Positions 15,154 to 24,430 of a stretch of DNA of 48,426 nt are shown here, piece by piece. The stretch's first letter is position 1, and each line of letters begins with the position of its first letter. The stretch lies in the NCBI GenBank assembly GCA_964551475.1, contig CAZKCI010000140.1:1-48426 (forward strand). The letters run 5' to 3'. The notes under the pieces are model-generated. The model did no database searches. It was not told where the DNA came from and saw only the letters and a program-made list of their open reading frames with translations. The position numbers were made by a program, and so were the translations under genes. Origin of the DNA: CAZKCI01 sp964551475 (GTDB taxonomy: Bacteria > Auribacterota > Erginobacteria > Erginobacterales > CAZKCI01).

Positions 15154-15218
15154 TTTATGTTTCCATGGATCAACCATCGGAGATCATCGTCCGCCCGTCA
15201 CTCGAGGAAACGCGTGAG

Positions 15219-16331
15219 ATGAAGACGAAGATCCTTTATTTCCTTCTTTCGATTCTTTCCCTGTCCGCCCTCTCCTGCATGCCCAAGATCCCCCCGGCCG
15301 GCCCGCCGGTCGTGCAGGTGGCTTCGCCCGTCCGGATGGACGTGCCGATCTTCAGCGAGTGGGTGGGAACGCTGGACGGATCGATCAACGCCCAGATCCG
15401 GGCCGAGGTCAGCGGCTATCTCCAGAGCCAGAACTACCGGGACGGGACGCTGGTCCACAAGGGAGACCTCCTTTTCCAGATCGACCCGCGCCCCTTCCAG
15501 GCCAAGCTCGACCAGGCCAATGCCGCCCTGGGCAAGACCGAGCTCGACGTGAAAAGGCTGACCCCGCTGGCCAAGGAGAACGCGGTCAGCCAGCAGGAGC
15601 TCGACGACGCGGTCCAGGCCAACCTGGCCAACCAGGCGGAAGCGGAGCAGGCGCGCTTGAACCTCGAGTTCACCCGGATCACCGCCCCCATCGACGGGAT
15701 CGCGGCGATCGCCTCCGCCCAGATCGGCGACCTGGCCGGCCCCTCCGGCGAGCCCCTGACCGTCATCTCCCAGGTCGACCCGATCCGGGTCTACTTCAGC
15801 GTCAGCGAGCAGGACTACCTGGCCACGATGGAGGGCATTCTGGAGAGCGGGGAAGGGCGGCCGGCGACGCCGTCGATCGATCTCGCACTCATGCTGGCCG
15901 GGGACCGGTCGTATCCTCCGAAGGGGAAGATCGTCAGCGCCGACCGCCAGGTCGATCCGCGGACCGGGGCGATCCGCCTGGTCGGTGAGTTTCCCAACCC
16001 CCAGAACGTTCTCCGTCCGGGCCAGTTCGCCCGCGTGCGCGCTTTAGTCGGCCTCCGTCCGGACGCCCTCCTGGTTCCCCAGCGGGCGGTGATCGAGCTC
16101 CAGGGCACCTACCAGATCGCCGTGGTGGGCGCCGACAACAAAGCCTCGGTGCGGCCGGTGGAGATGGGCGAGCGCCACGGCAGCCTCTGGATCGTTGCCA
16201 AAGGGCTGGCGTCCGACGAGCAGGTCGTGGTGGAGGGCGTCCAGAAGGCCCGGGACGGCGTCGTCGTCTCTCCCCAGCCGTTTCACACCCCAGGCCCGGC
16301 CCCGGCGCCGTCTCCCGCGCCCGCCGGGTAG
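15219..16331 (+). CDS. RND efflux periplasmic adaptor lipoprotein (AcrA/MexA type)
   Basis: The adaptor bridges the inner-membrane pump and the outer-membrane channel. Starting at the ATG at 15219, preceded by GAGGAAA, it has 370 residues. An ATG at 15165 would bury the signal peptide behind 18 residues and lacks a ribosome site. The signal peptide ends with lipobox ALSC, so the protein is a lipoprotein. Next come the lipoyl-like hairpin (SGYLQSQNYRDGTLVHKGDL, DPRPFQAKLDQANAAL), a coiled coil, and beta-barrel motifs (FTRITAPIDGIA, VDPIRVYFSVSEQD, LRPGQFARVRA). The C-terminus is Pro-Ala rich. The pump gene follows 158 bases downstream, with a repeat inserted between. Confidence 0.93.
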   Translation: MKTKILYFLLSILSLSALSCMPKIPPAGPPVVQVASPVRMDVPIFSEWVGTLDGSINAQIRAEVSGYLQSQNYRDGTLVHKGDLLFQIDPRPFQAKLDQANAALGKTELDVKRLTPLAKENAVSQQELDDAVQANLANQAEAEQARLNLEFTRITAPIDGIAAIASAQIGDLAGPSGEPLTVISQVDPIRVYFSVSEQDYLATMEGILESGEGRPATPSIDLALMLAGDRSYPPKGKIVSADRQVDPRTGAIRLVGEFPNPQNVLRPGQFARVRALVGLRPDALLVPQRAVIELQGTYQIAVVGADNKASVRPVEMGERHGSLWIVAKGLASDEQVVVEGVQKARDGVVVSPQPFHTPGPAPAPSPAPAG

Positions 16332-16365
16332 TGTTATGTTCCTGACATCTCTTGACTGTGAATCT

Positions 16366-16450
16366 GTCATTGCGAGGAGTCCCGAAGGGACGACGAAGCA
16401 ATCTCGGCCAGCCCAAATAATTGAGATTGCTTCGCTCCGCTCGCAATGAC
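16366..16450. repeat. GTCATTGCGAG palindrome, core-only copy between adaptor and pump genes
   Basis: This is the core palindrome of the 150-bp element family without the conserved outer ends. The left arm carries a nested stem GTCCC-GAA-GGGAC where other copies have GCCCC-GGA-GGGGC or GC-GAA-GC. It interrupts the adaptor-pump spacer of the RND operon. Confidence 0.75.
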
Positions 16451-16489
16451 GAGCCAACGGCTACGTCCGTAACGCGGCGCTAATCAGCG

Positions 16490-19400
16490 ATGGCCAGATT
16501 TTTCATCAACCATCCCACGGTGGCGATCGTCATCGCCATCGTCACGGTGATCGTCGGGGTCGTCTCCCTCCTCGGCCTCCCCGTCGCCCTCTTCCCGAAC
16601 ATCGTCCCCCCCCAGATCAGCATCAAGGCCACCTACACGGGCGCCGACGCCCAGACCGTCGAGCAGTCGGTGTCCACGCCGATCGAACAGCAGATGAGCG
16701 GCGTGGACAACATGCTTTACATGTATTCCACCAGCGCGAACAACGGCCAGATGAGCCTCCAGGTGGTCTTCGACGTTTCCACCGACCCCAACACCGACCA
16801 GGTCCTCGCCCAGATGCGGGAGTCGCAGGCCGAAGCCCAGATCCCGGCCGACGTCCGCAACTACGGACTACTCGTGCAGAAATCGTTATCCTCGCCGCTC
16901 CTCCTCTTCAGCATCTATTCGCCGACCGGGGTCTACGACCAGTATTTCCTCGCCAACTACGCCACCATCAACTTGATCGACGAGCTCTCGCGGGTGCCGG
17001 GGCTGGCCAACGTGCAGGTCTTAAGCGGCGGCCAGATGGCGATGCGGATCTGGGTCCGCCCCGACGAGCTCGCCAAGCTCAACCTGACCATCCCCGAGAT
17101 CGTCAACGCCGTGAGCGCCCAGAACCGGGTCAATCCCGCCGGCCAGATCGGCGCCGAGCCCGCGCCGGCGGGACAGGAGTTCACCTATGCGGTCCGCGCC
17201 CAGGGGAGGCTGCAGACGCCGGAGGAGTTCGGCGAGGTGGTCGTCCGGGCCGACTCCGACGGCTCGATCCTCCGCCTGAAGGACGTGGCCAGGATCGAGA
17301 TGGGCGCCAACTCCTACGGGGTCATGGGGCGCTTCAACGGGCATCCGGCCGCCATCGTCTCGGTCTACCAGATGCCCGGCTCCAACGCGCTGGACGCGGC
17401 CGACCGGGCCAAGAAGCTGATGGAGAACCTCAAGGCCAGGTTCCCGCCCGGACTCGATTACAAGATCTCGCTCGACACCACCAAGGCGGTCACTTCCGGG
17501 ATCAAGGAGATCCAGAAGACCCTGATCGAGGCCCTCATCCTGGTCATCATCGTCGTCTTCATCTTCCTCCAGGGCTGGCGGGCGACGCTCATCCCGCTGC
17601 TGGCCGTCCCCGTCTCCCTGATCGGCACCTTCATCATCTTTCCCCTCATGGGTTTCACCGTCAACACCCTCTCCCTCTTCGGCCTGGTCCTGGCCATCGG
17701 ACTGGTGGTGGACGACGCCATCGTCGTGGTCGAGGCGGTGGAGCGGCACATCGAGGAGGGGAAGGCCCCCAAGGAGGCGGCGCTTCGGGCGATGGAGGAG
17801 GTATCGGGGCCGGTGATCGCGATCGCCCTCATCCTGGCCTCGGTCTTCCTGCCCACGGTTTTCATCTCCGGGATCACCGGGCGTCTCTACCAGCAGTTCG
17901 CGGTCACCACCGCCATCTCGGTCCTGATCTCGGCCTTCAACGCCCTCTCCCTCTCCCCGGCGCTGGCGGCCCTGATCCTCCGCCCGAGAAAGGAGTCGCG
18001 GGGGATCTCCGGCCGCTTCTTCGCCTGGTTCAACCGCGGTTTCGGGCGGACGACCGACCGCTACGTGAGATGGAGCGGAGGGCTGATCCGCAAGACGGTC
18101 GTCACCGCGGTCTTCCTGGGATTTTTCATGCTCGGCGCGGTTCTGATCGGAGGAAAGCTCCCCGGCGGCTTTCTCCCGGACGAGGACCAGGGGTATTTCT
18201 TCGCCAGCGTCACCCTCCCCAACGCGGCCTCGCTCCAGCGGACCGACGCCGTCTGTCGCCAGATCGAAGCCGCGATCAAGGATATCCCCGGGATCGAATA
18301 CGCTACGACGATCGTCGGCTATAACTTCTTAAGCGGCGTCTCCACCACCTACGCCGGCTCCTTCTTCTTCTCGCTCAAGGACTGGGAGGAGCGGAAATCC
18401 TTTCAGGGGAATTACCGGGTGATCATGTACCGCGTCTTCGCCGCTCTGAAGAAGATCCCCGGAGCAATCGCCTTTCCCTTCCCGCCCCCCGCCATCCCCG
18501 GTGTCGGCTCCTCCGGCGGTGTGACCTTCGTTCTGGAGGACCGCTCCGGGGGGGACATCGCCTTCCTGGCGAAAAACACCCAGATCTTCATGGAGGCCGC
18601 CCAGAAGCGTCCGGAACTCTCCCAGGTCACGACCACCTTCGTGCCCGCCGTCCCCCAGGTCTTCGTCGACGTGGACCGGGACAAGGCCCTGCGCCAGGGG
18701 GTGAGCCTCTCCGACGTCTACACCACCCTGCAGACCTTCATGGGCGGTTACTTCGTCAACTACTTCAACCGCTTCGGCCGTCAGTGGCAGGTCTTTGTCC
18801 AGGCCGAGGGGGACTTCCGGACCAGCGCCGCTAACCTGGGCCAGTTCTACGTGCGGAACGCCAACGGCGACATGGCGCCGCTCTCCGCCCTGATCGCCGA
18901 CCGCTCCGACGCCGGCCCCGAGTTCACCATGCGCTACAACCTCTACCGCTCGGCCCAGATCAACGCCACCGTCGCCCAGGGGTTCAGCTCAACGCAGGCG
19001 ATGAAAGCGCTGGAGGAGGTCTTCGGGGAGACCATGCCGGGGGAGATGGGCTTCGACTACATGGGGATGTCCTACCAGCAGAAGCTCGCGGCCGAAGGGA
19101 TCTCCCCCGGCGTCATCTTCGCCCTCTCCCTGGTCTTCGTCTTCCTGATCCTGGCCGCCCTCTACGAGTCCTGGTCGTTGCCCTTCAGCGTCCTCCTTTC
19201 CACTCCGGTCGCCGTCTTCGGGGCCTTCGCCTTTCTGATGCTTCGGAAGATGGAGAACAACATCTACGCCCAGATCGGCCTGATCATGCTGATCGGCCTG
19301 GCTGCGAAGAACGCCATCCTGATCGTCGAGTTCGCCCGGATGGAGCATAAGAAGGGGAAGGGGCTCAAAGAGGCCGCCCTGACCGGCGCGCGCTTGAGGC

Positions 19401-19645
19401 TCCGCCCCATCCTGATGACCTCGCTCGCCTTCATCCTGGGCTGCGTGCCGCTCTTCATCGCCTCGGGCTCGGGCGCCAACGCCCGCCAGGTGATGGGGAC
19501 GGCGGTGATCGGGGGGATGCTCGCCTCCACGCTGATCGCCGTCTTCATCATTCCCGCCCTCTTCTTCATCGTGGAGAAGCTGGCGGGAGCACGGGTTGCT
19601 CCCGCGCCGGGAGGGGGATCGGGGGAGGGGAGGAAATCCTCATGA
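16490..19645 (+). CDS. RND multidrug efflux pump, HAE-1 family (AcrB type)
   Basis: The 1051-residue pump exports drugs or other amphiphiles using the proton gradient, as a trimer in the inner membrane. It has the usual layout of 12 membrane segments and two large periplasmic loops. The proton-relay residues are present: D408 and D409 in GLVVDDAIVVVEAVERH, and K940 in LAAKNAILIVEF. The N-terminus MARFFINHPTVAIVIAI is typical. The substrate cannot be predicted. The start has no clear Shine-Dalgarno sequence and follows a repeat by 39 bases. Its stop overlaps an ATG at 19642 in the ATGA arrangement, the likely ancestral start of the channel gene. Confidence 0.95.
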   Translation: MARFFINHPTVAIVIAIVTVIVGVVSLLGLPVALFPNIVPPQISIKATYTGADAQTVEQSVSTPIEQQMSGVDNMLYMYSTSANNGQMSLQVVFDVSTDPNTDQVLAQMRESQAEAQIPADVRNYGLLVQKSLSSPLLLFSIYSPTGVYDQYFLANYATINLIDELSRVPGLANVQVLSGGQMAMRIWVRPDELAKLNLTIPEIVNAVSAQNRVNPAGQIGAEPAPAGQEFTYAVRAQGRLQTPEEFGEVVVRADSDGSILRLKDVARIEMGANSYGVMGRFNGHPAAIVSVYQMPGSNALDAADRAKKLMENLKARFPPGLDYKISLDTTKAVTSGIKEIQKTLIEALILVIIVVFIFLQGWRATLIPLLAVPVSLIGTFIIFPLMGFTVNTLSLFGLVLAIGLVVDDAIVVVEAVERHIEEGKAPKEAALRAMEEVSGPVIAIALILASVFLPTVFISGITGRLYQQFAVTTAISVLISAFNALSLSPALAALILRPRKESRGISGRFFAWFNRGFGRTTDRYVRWSGGLIRKTVVTAVFLGFFMLGAVLIGGKLPGGFLPDEDQGYFFASVTLPNAASLQRTDAVCRQIEAAIKDIPGIEYATTIVGYNFLSGVSTTYAGSFFFSLKDWEERKSFQGNYRVIMYRVFAALKKIPGAIAFPFPPPAIPGVGSSGGVTFVLEDRSGGDIAFLAKNTQIFMEAAQKRPELSQVTTTFVPAVPQVFVDVDRDKALRQGVSLSDVYTTLQTFMGGYFVNYFNRFGRQWQVFVQAEGDFRTSAANLGQFYVRNANGDMAPLSALIADRSDAGPEFTMRYNLYRSAQINATVAQGFSSTQAMKALEEVFGETMPGEMGFDYMGMSYQQKLAAEGISPGVIFALSLVFVFLILAALYESWSLPFSVLLSTPVAVFGAFAFLMLRKMENNIYAQIGLIMLIGLAAKNAILIVEFARMEHKKGKGLKEAALTGARLRLRPILMTSLAFILGCVPLFIASGSGANARQVMGTAVIGGMLASTLIAVFIIPALFFIVEKLAGARVAPAPGGGSGEGRKSS

Positions 19646-19689
19646 TCCATCACAACTATCCGCCCGCCGGGACCGGCATCGGCCGGGTT

Positions 19690-19805
19690 GTCATTGCGAG
19701 GACGTTGAGCGAAGCGAAACGGACGAAGCAATCTCGTCCTATCGAAATGCAGCCGATCTCGGGTTCGGCCGGAGATTGCTTCGCCCCTCCGGGGCTCGCA
19801 ATGAC
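19690..19805. repeat. GTCATTGCGAG palindrome inside the 5' end of the channel gene
   Basis: This is a core palindrome copy with GTCATTGCGAGGACG at the left and CTCGCAATGAC at the right. The left arm has an expanded nested region (CGTT...AACG), and the right arm has GCCCC-TCC-GGGGC. It lies downstream of the ATG at 19642 that overlaps the pump stop codon. The final GCAATGAC provides the ATG at 19801. Confidence 0.75.
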
Positions 19806-21237
19806 ATTCAGAGGGTTGTCCACCCGCCCCATCATCCGGACATGGAGCGCCATCGCCGGCGGAGCGCTGGTCCTCCTCGGCGGCTGCGCCGTGGGACCGG
19901 ACTTCTCTCCCCCCGCGCTGGAGACGCCGCCGTCGTTCCGCGACCAGACCGCGCCCGCCGCGCCGGAGTCGCTCGCCGACGAGCCCTGGGCCGAGATCTA
20001 CCAGGACGGGACGCTGACCGCGCTCATCGAAACCGCGCTCGAATCCAACTACGATCTGCGCATCGCGGTGAGCCGGGTGGAGCAGGCCCGTTTCGTGGCC
20101 GCCCAGTCCCGCGCCCTTCTCCTCCCCCAGGCCGGCTATCAGTACCAGCTGAGCCACGGCAGCGGGGAGTTCCTGGGGTCCCCGACGCTCTCCGTGACCG
20201 AGGCAGGCGACTCCTCCTTCGCCGGGATCACGGCGGGCTGGGAGATCGATCTCTGGGGGCGCCTGCGCCGCCTGAACGAAGCGGACAAGGCCCGCTTTCT
20301 CGCCACCGAGGAAGCCCGCAACGGCGTCCGGATCGGCCTGATCGGGGAGACGGCGCAGTCATACTTCAACCTGCTCGCGCTCGACCTCGAGCTCGACATC
20401 GCCCTCCGCACGGCCGACTCCTTCCGGGAGTCACTGAGGATCTTCAGCCAGCGCCTCCAGGGCGGCGTCGCCTCCAAGCTCGAGGTGGTCCGGGCCCAGG
20501 CCGCCCTCGCCAACGTCTCCGCGGCCATACCCGAACTCGAAAGACAGATCTCCGTCCAGGAGAATCAGATCAATATTCTTCTCGGAAAGGATCCGGGACC
20601 GGTGACGAGGTCGGCGGGACTGCTGGAGCAGTCGCTCCCGCCGGCTGTCCCGGCCGGGATCCCCTCCGCCCTGATCGAGAGGCGTCCGGACATCCGGCAG
20701 GCCTCCGCCAATCTCCACGCCGCCGCCGCCCAGGTGGGCGCGGCCCTGGGAAGCTTCTTCCCCCGGATCAACCTCACCGGCCTCTACGGCCGGGTCAGCA
20801 GCGAGCTCGGGGCCTTCGACGACCCGGGACAGGAATCATGGTCGGTCGGCGGGAACCTCTCCGGGCCGATCTTCCAGGGGGGAAAGGTGGTCGCCCAGTA
20901 TGACCAGGCCGGGGCGGTCTGGGACGAGGCGCGGCTCAGCTACGAGCAGATCGTCCGCAACGCCTTTCAGGAGGTGGCCAACTCCCTGATCACCCGCGAG
21001 AAACTGGAGGGCGTCAGGGCCCAGCAGGAGATCGCGGTCAGCTCGCTGACCGAAGCGGTCAAGGTTTCGACCCAGCGCTATCTCGCCGGCAAGGCGAGCT
21101 ACTACGAAGTCCTCGAGGCCCAGCAGCAGCTCTTCCCGGCCGAGAACGCCCTCGCCCAGACCCGCCTCTCCCAGCTCCTGGTCGTTGTCCAGCTCTACAA
21201 AGCGCTGGGCGGCGGCTGGGAAGAAAGCACTCAGTAA
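19801..21237 (+). CDS. RND efflux outer-membrane channel lipoprotein (OprM/NodT family)
   Basis: This is the TolC-like exit duct of the RND system. From the ATG at 19801 it has 478 residues with a lipoprotein signal peptide ending LLGGC. The body shows family motifs: GPDFSPP after the lipobox, WAEIYQDGTLTALIETALES, AGWEIDLWGRLRR, IGLIGETAQSYFNLL, RRPDIRQASANLHAA, and near the end STQRYLAGKASYYEVLEAQQ. An in-frame ATG at 19642 with a strong GGGAGG site and a 4-base overlap with the pump looks like the original start, but then 53 residues, mostly read from a repeat, would precede the signal peptide. The last codons and stop come from another repeat. Confidence 0.92.
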   Translation: MTFRGLSTRPIIRTWSAIAGGALVLLGGCAVGPDFSPPALETPPSFRDQTAPAAPESLADEPWAEIYQDGTLTALIETALESNYDLRIAVSRVEQARFVAAQSRALLLPQAGYQYQLSHGSGEFLGSPTLSVTEAGDSSFAGITAGWEIDLWGRLRRLNEADKARFLATEEARNGVRIGLIGETAQSYFNLLALDLELDIALRTADSFRESLRIFSQRLQGGVASKLEVVRAQAALANVSAAIPELERQISVQENQINILLGKDPGPVTRSAGLLEQSLPPAVPAGIPSALIERRPDIRQASANLHAAAAQVGAALGSFFPRINLTGLYGRVSSELGAFDDPGQESWSVGGNLSGPIFQGGKVVAQYDQAGAVWDEARLSYEQIVRNAFQEVANSLITREKLEGVRAQQEIAVSSLTEAVKVSTQRYLAGKASYYEVLEAQQQLFPAENALAQTRLSQLLVVVQLYKALGGGWEESTQ

Positions 21238-21309
21238 TCAGTGATCAGTTATCAGTAATCAGTGACCGAGGGCAGGTCGGAAGGTCTTTGTTACTGATCA
21301 CTGATCACT
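21233..21309. repeat. ATCAGTAATCAGTGATCAG inverted repeat
   Basis: Tandem units of the form AATCAGTGATCAGTTATCAG are followed by a short unique centre and the reverse complement TTACTGATCACTGATCACTA. It begins within the last codons of the channel gene (S-T-Q-stop). The same family is at 4544-4576. Confidence 0.7.
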
Positions 21310-21316
21310 ATTTATC

Positions 21317-21346
21317 TTGCCTGCCTTCCGGCGCCGAAAGTATAGT
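21317..21346 (+). promoter_or_regulatory. Promoter candidate for the SBBP lipoprotein gene
   Basis: TTGCCT (21317-21322), an 18-base spacer, and TATAGT (21341-21346), about 50 bases before the ATG. It lies right after the repeat that ends the RND operon, consistent with a new transcription unit. Confidence 0.45.
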
Positions 21347-21398
21347 CCTTCTCCCACAGGCCGCCAGTGCCGGCGGACTTCAAACAAAAGGAGAAACC

Positions 21399-22901
21399 AT
21401 GAGACACAACTTATTGTGCCTGGGCCTGGCTTTATCGCTGATCGGCTGCCAGGCCGCCACCACCGGGTCGGTGATAAAGGATGGAGAGGCCCCTTCCCTC
21501 GCCGCGCCGGCCCCCCATCTCTATGAAGCGGTCTTCTCCACCTACCTGGGAGGATCGGCGGGGGAGTTCGCCTTCGGCGTGACCGCCGACGACCGGGAGC
21601 GGGTCTACATCACCGGATATACCCACTCAGCCGATTTCCCGGTCAAGGACGGCTATCAGATGGAGAAGAAGGCCGGCGAGTCGGTTTTCGTCACCGTCCT
21701 CGATTCCAGCGGAGAGAACCTGCTCTGGTCGACGTACATCGGCGGCGAGACCGGCGGCTCCGAAGGGTTCACCGTCCAGGTCGACTCCGCCTACGGCATC
21801 TACGTGAACGGCGCGACCACCGCCTCCGACTTCCCGACGTGCAATCCCTATCAGGCCCATCATCACGGAGCCTGGGACTCCTTCGCGCTCAAACTGTCCT
21901 CCTCCGGATCGGCGTTGGTCTACTCCACATTCCTGGGCGGGAACAACGACGAGTGGGCCTACAAGTCGTCGATCGACTCCACCGGCTCCTTCTACTTCGC
22001 CGGCAAGACTCTTTCACCAGACTTCCCCACCGTCAACCCCTACCAGGGCGCCTTCGGCCACTCCTGGGACGCCTATGTCGTGAAGCTCTCCCCCAGCGGA
22101 TCCGCCCTGGTCTTCTCCACTTACCTGGGAACGACCAACCCCGACATCGGAGAGATGGCGCTGGCCCGGGGGGACAAGGTCTACGTCATCGGCAACACCG
22201 GCGGTGACGATTTCCCGATCAAGGACGCCTACCAGCCGAAGAAAGCCGGCGGCGAGGACGCTTTCGTCACCATCCTCTCGTCTTCCGGCTCCTCCGTCCT
22301 CTATTCGACCTTCCTGGGCGGGGCCGGCCACGAGACCGGGCGGGCGATCGCGGTGGACCAAGACGGGGAGATCTATGTCACCGGCGCCTGCGGTTCGAGC
22401 GACTTCCCCCTGGTCAACCCCTACCTCTCCGTCCGGCGCAGCGGCGACACCTGGGTCTCCAAGCTCACCTCGTCCGGATCAGCCCTGGTCTTCTCCACTC
22501 TGCTCGGCGGCTCCTCCAGCGACACCTCCAAGCACATCTGTATCGATGACGAGAAGAACGTCTACCTCCCCGGCCACACCAACTCGGCCGACTTCCCCAC
22601 CGTCGACCCCTTCCAGGCGGCCCAGGCCAAGCACTATGACGGCTTCCTCTCCGTCCTTTCCTCGACCGGATCCTATCTCCTCTTCTCCACCTACCTCGGC
22701 GGATCCTCCAAGGACGAACACTACGCGGCCTGGGCCAACGGGAAGGGGACGGTCTATATCAGCGGTCAGACCAGCTCCTTCGATTTCCCGACCCGGAACG
22801 CCTTCCAGCCCTCCTTCGGAGGGGTCTCGGACGGATACGTGGCCAGGTTCCGGAGAGTGCCGCCGGCGTTGCCCGCCGTCGCGCCTTCTCCGGCCCGATG
22901 A
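21399..22901 (+). CDS. SBBP-type beta-propeller lipoprotein
   Basis: From the ATG at 21399 (AAAGGAG at 21387-21393) the product has 500 residues. The signal peptide ends with lipobox LIGC, so it is lipid-anchored. The mature protein has seven repeats of about 60 residues, each marked by S-T-(Y/F/L)-(L/I)-G and a later (V/I)-Y-(I/V)-(T/N)-G...(A/S)-x-DFP motif (VYITGYTHSADFP, IYVTGACGSSDFP). This is the SBBP (beta-propeller) repeat, and seven copies would close one seven-bladed propeller. Such proteins are usually secreted or surface-bound with unknown ligands. The reading frame extends upstream to 21288, but that part has no signal features. Confidence 0.88.
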   Translation: MRHNLLCLGLALSLIGCQAATTGSVIKDGEAPSLAAPAPHLYEAVFSTYLGGSAGEFAFGVTADDRERVYITGYTHSADFPVKDGYQMEKKAGESVFVTVLDSSGENLLWSTYIGGETGGSEGFTVQVDSAYGIYVNGATTASDFPTCNPYQAHHHGAWDSFALKLSSSGSALVYSTFLGGNNDEWAYKSSIDSTGSFYFAGKTLSPDFPTVNPYQGAFGHSWDAYVVKLSPSGSALVFSTYLGTTNPDIGEMALARGDKVYVIGNTGGDDFPIKDAYQPKKAGGEDAFVTILSSSGSSVLYSTFLGGAGHETGRAIAVDQDGEIYVTGACGSSDFPLVNPYLSVRRSGDTWVSKLTSSGSALVFSTLLGGSSSDTSKHICIDDEKNVYLPGHTNSADFPTVDPFQAAQAKHYDGFLSVLSSTGSYLLFSTYLGGSSKDEHYAAWANGKGTVYISGQTSSFDFPTRNAFQPSFGGVSDGYVARFRRVPPALPAVAPSPAR

Positions 22902-22977
22902 TTGTCCCTAAGTCCGATCCGTCGGATTCGACCGATCCCTCCGAGCAGCGCCCCGCCTGGGCGGGAAGAAGAGACAG

Positions 22978-24336
22978 ATGAAACCCACCGAAGCGATCAT
23001 CGTCTGCCCGAAGTGCGGCTCCGAGATCAAGCTCAACGAATCCCTGGCCGCGCCCCTGATCGAGGCGACCAGGCGGGAGTATGAAGGCCGTCTCGCCCGG
23101 AAGGACGCGGAGGCCGCCGCCCGGGAGGCGGCGCTCCGGGAGCGCGAAGCCCAGATCGTCCGGTCCCGGGAGACGATCGATGACCAGTTGGCCGAAAAAC
23201 TGAAACAGGAGAAAGCGAAGATCGCCGCCGAGGAATCCCGGAAGGCCAGACAGGCTCTGGCCGGAGATCTGGAAGAGAAAGCCCGCGAAATCGGAGAGCT
23301 TCACGACCTCATCAAACAGCGCGAGGAGAAGCTCGCCGAGGCTCAGAAGGTTCAGGCCGATCTCCTTCGGAAGGGGAGGGAGCTCGACGATGCCCGGCGG
23401 GAGCTCGCCCTCACCGTCGAGAAGCGCGTGCAGGAAGGGCTCAGCGCCGCCCGCGACCAGGCCCGGCGGGAGGCGGAGGAGGGGCTCAAGCTCAAGGTGG
23501 CCGAGAAGGAGCAGACGATCGTCTCCATGCAGAGGCAGATCGAGGAACTGAAGCGCAAATCCGAGCAGGGATCGCAGCAGCTCCAGGGCGAGGTCCAGGA
23601 ACTCGAGATCGAGGCGATCCTGAGGGCGCGGTTTCCCCTGGACATCATCGACCCGGTTCCCAAGGGAGAGCACGGCGGCGACGCCCTGCAGAGGGTCGTC
23701 GGCCCCTCCGGACAGCCCTGCGGGACGATCCTCTGGGAGTCCAAGCGGACCAGGAACTGGTCCGATGGCTGGCTCACGAAGCTCCGCGAAGACCAGCGGG
23801 AGGCCCGGGCGGAGGTCGCCGTTCTGGTCAGCCAGGCGCTTCCCAGGAGCGTGGAGACGTTCGACCTGGTGGAAGGGATCTGGGTGACCCATCCCCGCTC
23901 CGCCATCCCGGTTGCTCTTGCCCTGCGTCAGAGCCTGATCGATCTGGCGTCGGCCCGCCAGGCGGCCGAGGGCCAGCAATCCAAGATGGAACTGGTCTAC
24001 CACTATCTGACCGGACCGCGCTTCCGCCAGCGGGTCCAGGCGATTCACGAGGCTTTCTCTTCCATGAGCGAGGACCTCGACCGGGAGAGGAAGGTCATCA
24101 CCAAGCAGTGGGCCAAGCGGGAGGAGCAGATCGCGCGGATGATGGCGGGGACGGTGGGCCTCTACGGGGACCTCCAGGGGATCGCGGGGAAGACACTGCA
24201 GGAGATCGAGGGGCTGGAGCTGAAATCGCTGGAGTCCGGCGAGACGCCCGCCCCCCCGCCGGACAATCCCCCCGCTCCCGCCGCCGGCGGAAAAACGCCG
24301 CCTACCCGTTCCGAGGAGATGATGGATCGGGGGTGA
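22978..24336 (+). CDS. DUF2130 coiled-coil protein, possible nuclease-like
   Basis: The 452-residue protein starts with a half zinc ribbon (CPKCGSEIKLNE), followed by about 190 residues of charged heptad-rich coiled coil (roughly 25-215). The DUF2130 domain (about 220-400) has the family pattern LEIEAILRARFPLD, DPVPKGEHGGD, GTILWESKRTRNWSDGW and KLREDQREARAEVAVLVS. The D...E-x-K arrangement resembles PD-(D/E)XK nucleases and RmuC-like coiled-coil proteins, so a DNA-related role is possible but unproven. The C-terminal 40 residues are Pro/Ala rich. The upstream site GAAGAAGAGACAG is a weak ribosome site. It may be cotranscribed with the lipoprotein gene 76 bases upstream, without an obvious functional link. 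Confidence 0.85.
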   Translation: MKPTEAIIVCPKCGSEIKLNESLAAPLIEATRREYEGRLARKDAEAAAREAALREREAQIVRSRETIDDQLAEKLKQEKAKIAAEESRKARQALAGDLEEKAREIGELHDLIKQREEKLAEAQKVQADLLRKGRELDDARRELALTVEKRVQEGLSAARDQARREAEEGLKLKVAEKEQTIVSMQRQIEELKRKSEQGSQQLQGEVQELEIEAILRARFPLDIIDPVPKGEHGGDALQRVVGPSGQPCGTILWESKRTRNWSDGWLTKLREDQREARAEVAVLVSQALPRSVETFDLVEGIWVTHPRSAIPVALALRQSLIDLASARQAAEGQQSKMELVYHYLTGPRFRQRVQAIHEAFSSMSEDLDRERKVITKQWAKREEQIARMMAGTVGLYGDLQGIAGKTLQEIEGLELKSLESGETPAPPPDNPPAPAAGGKTPPTRSEEMMDRG

Positions 24337-24350
24337 AGGTTCGCGCCTGC

Positions 24351-24379
24351 TTGCATAGCGACGGGGGCAGGAGTATAGT
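24351..24379 (+). promoter_or_regulatory. Promoter candidate for add
   Basis: TTGCAT (24351-24356), a 17-base spacer and TATAGT (24374-24379), about 50 bases before the GTG start. Spacing is ideal and the -10 hexamer is the same as upstream of the SBBP lipoprotein gene. Confidence 0.5.
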
Positions 24380-24430
24380 AATCGGGTAGCTGCCGCTCCC
24401 CGCGGCACGATAACCCCAAGGATAATCATT

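Noticed and set aside
21288..21398. N-terminal extension of the SBBP lipoprotein from 21288
   Set aside because: It would place 37 residues before the signal peptide; the ATG at 21399 has a strong ribosome site.
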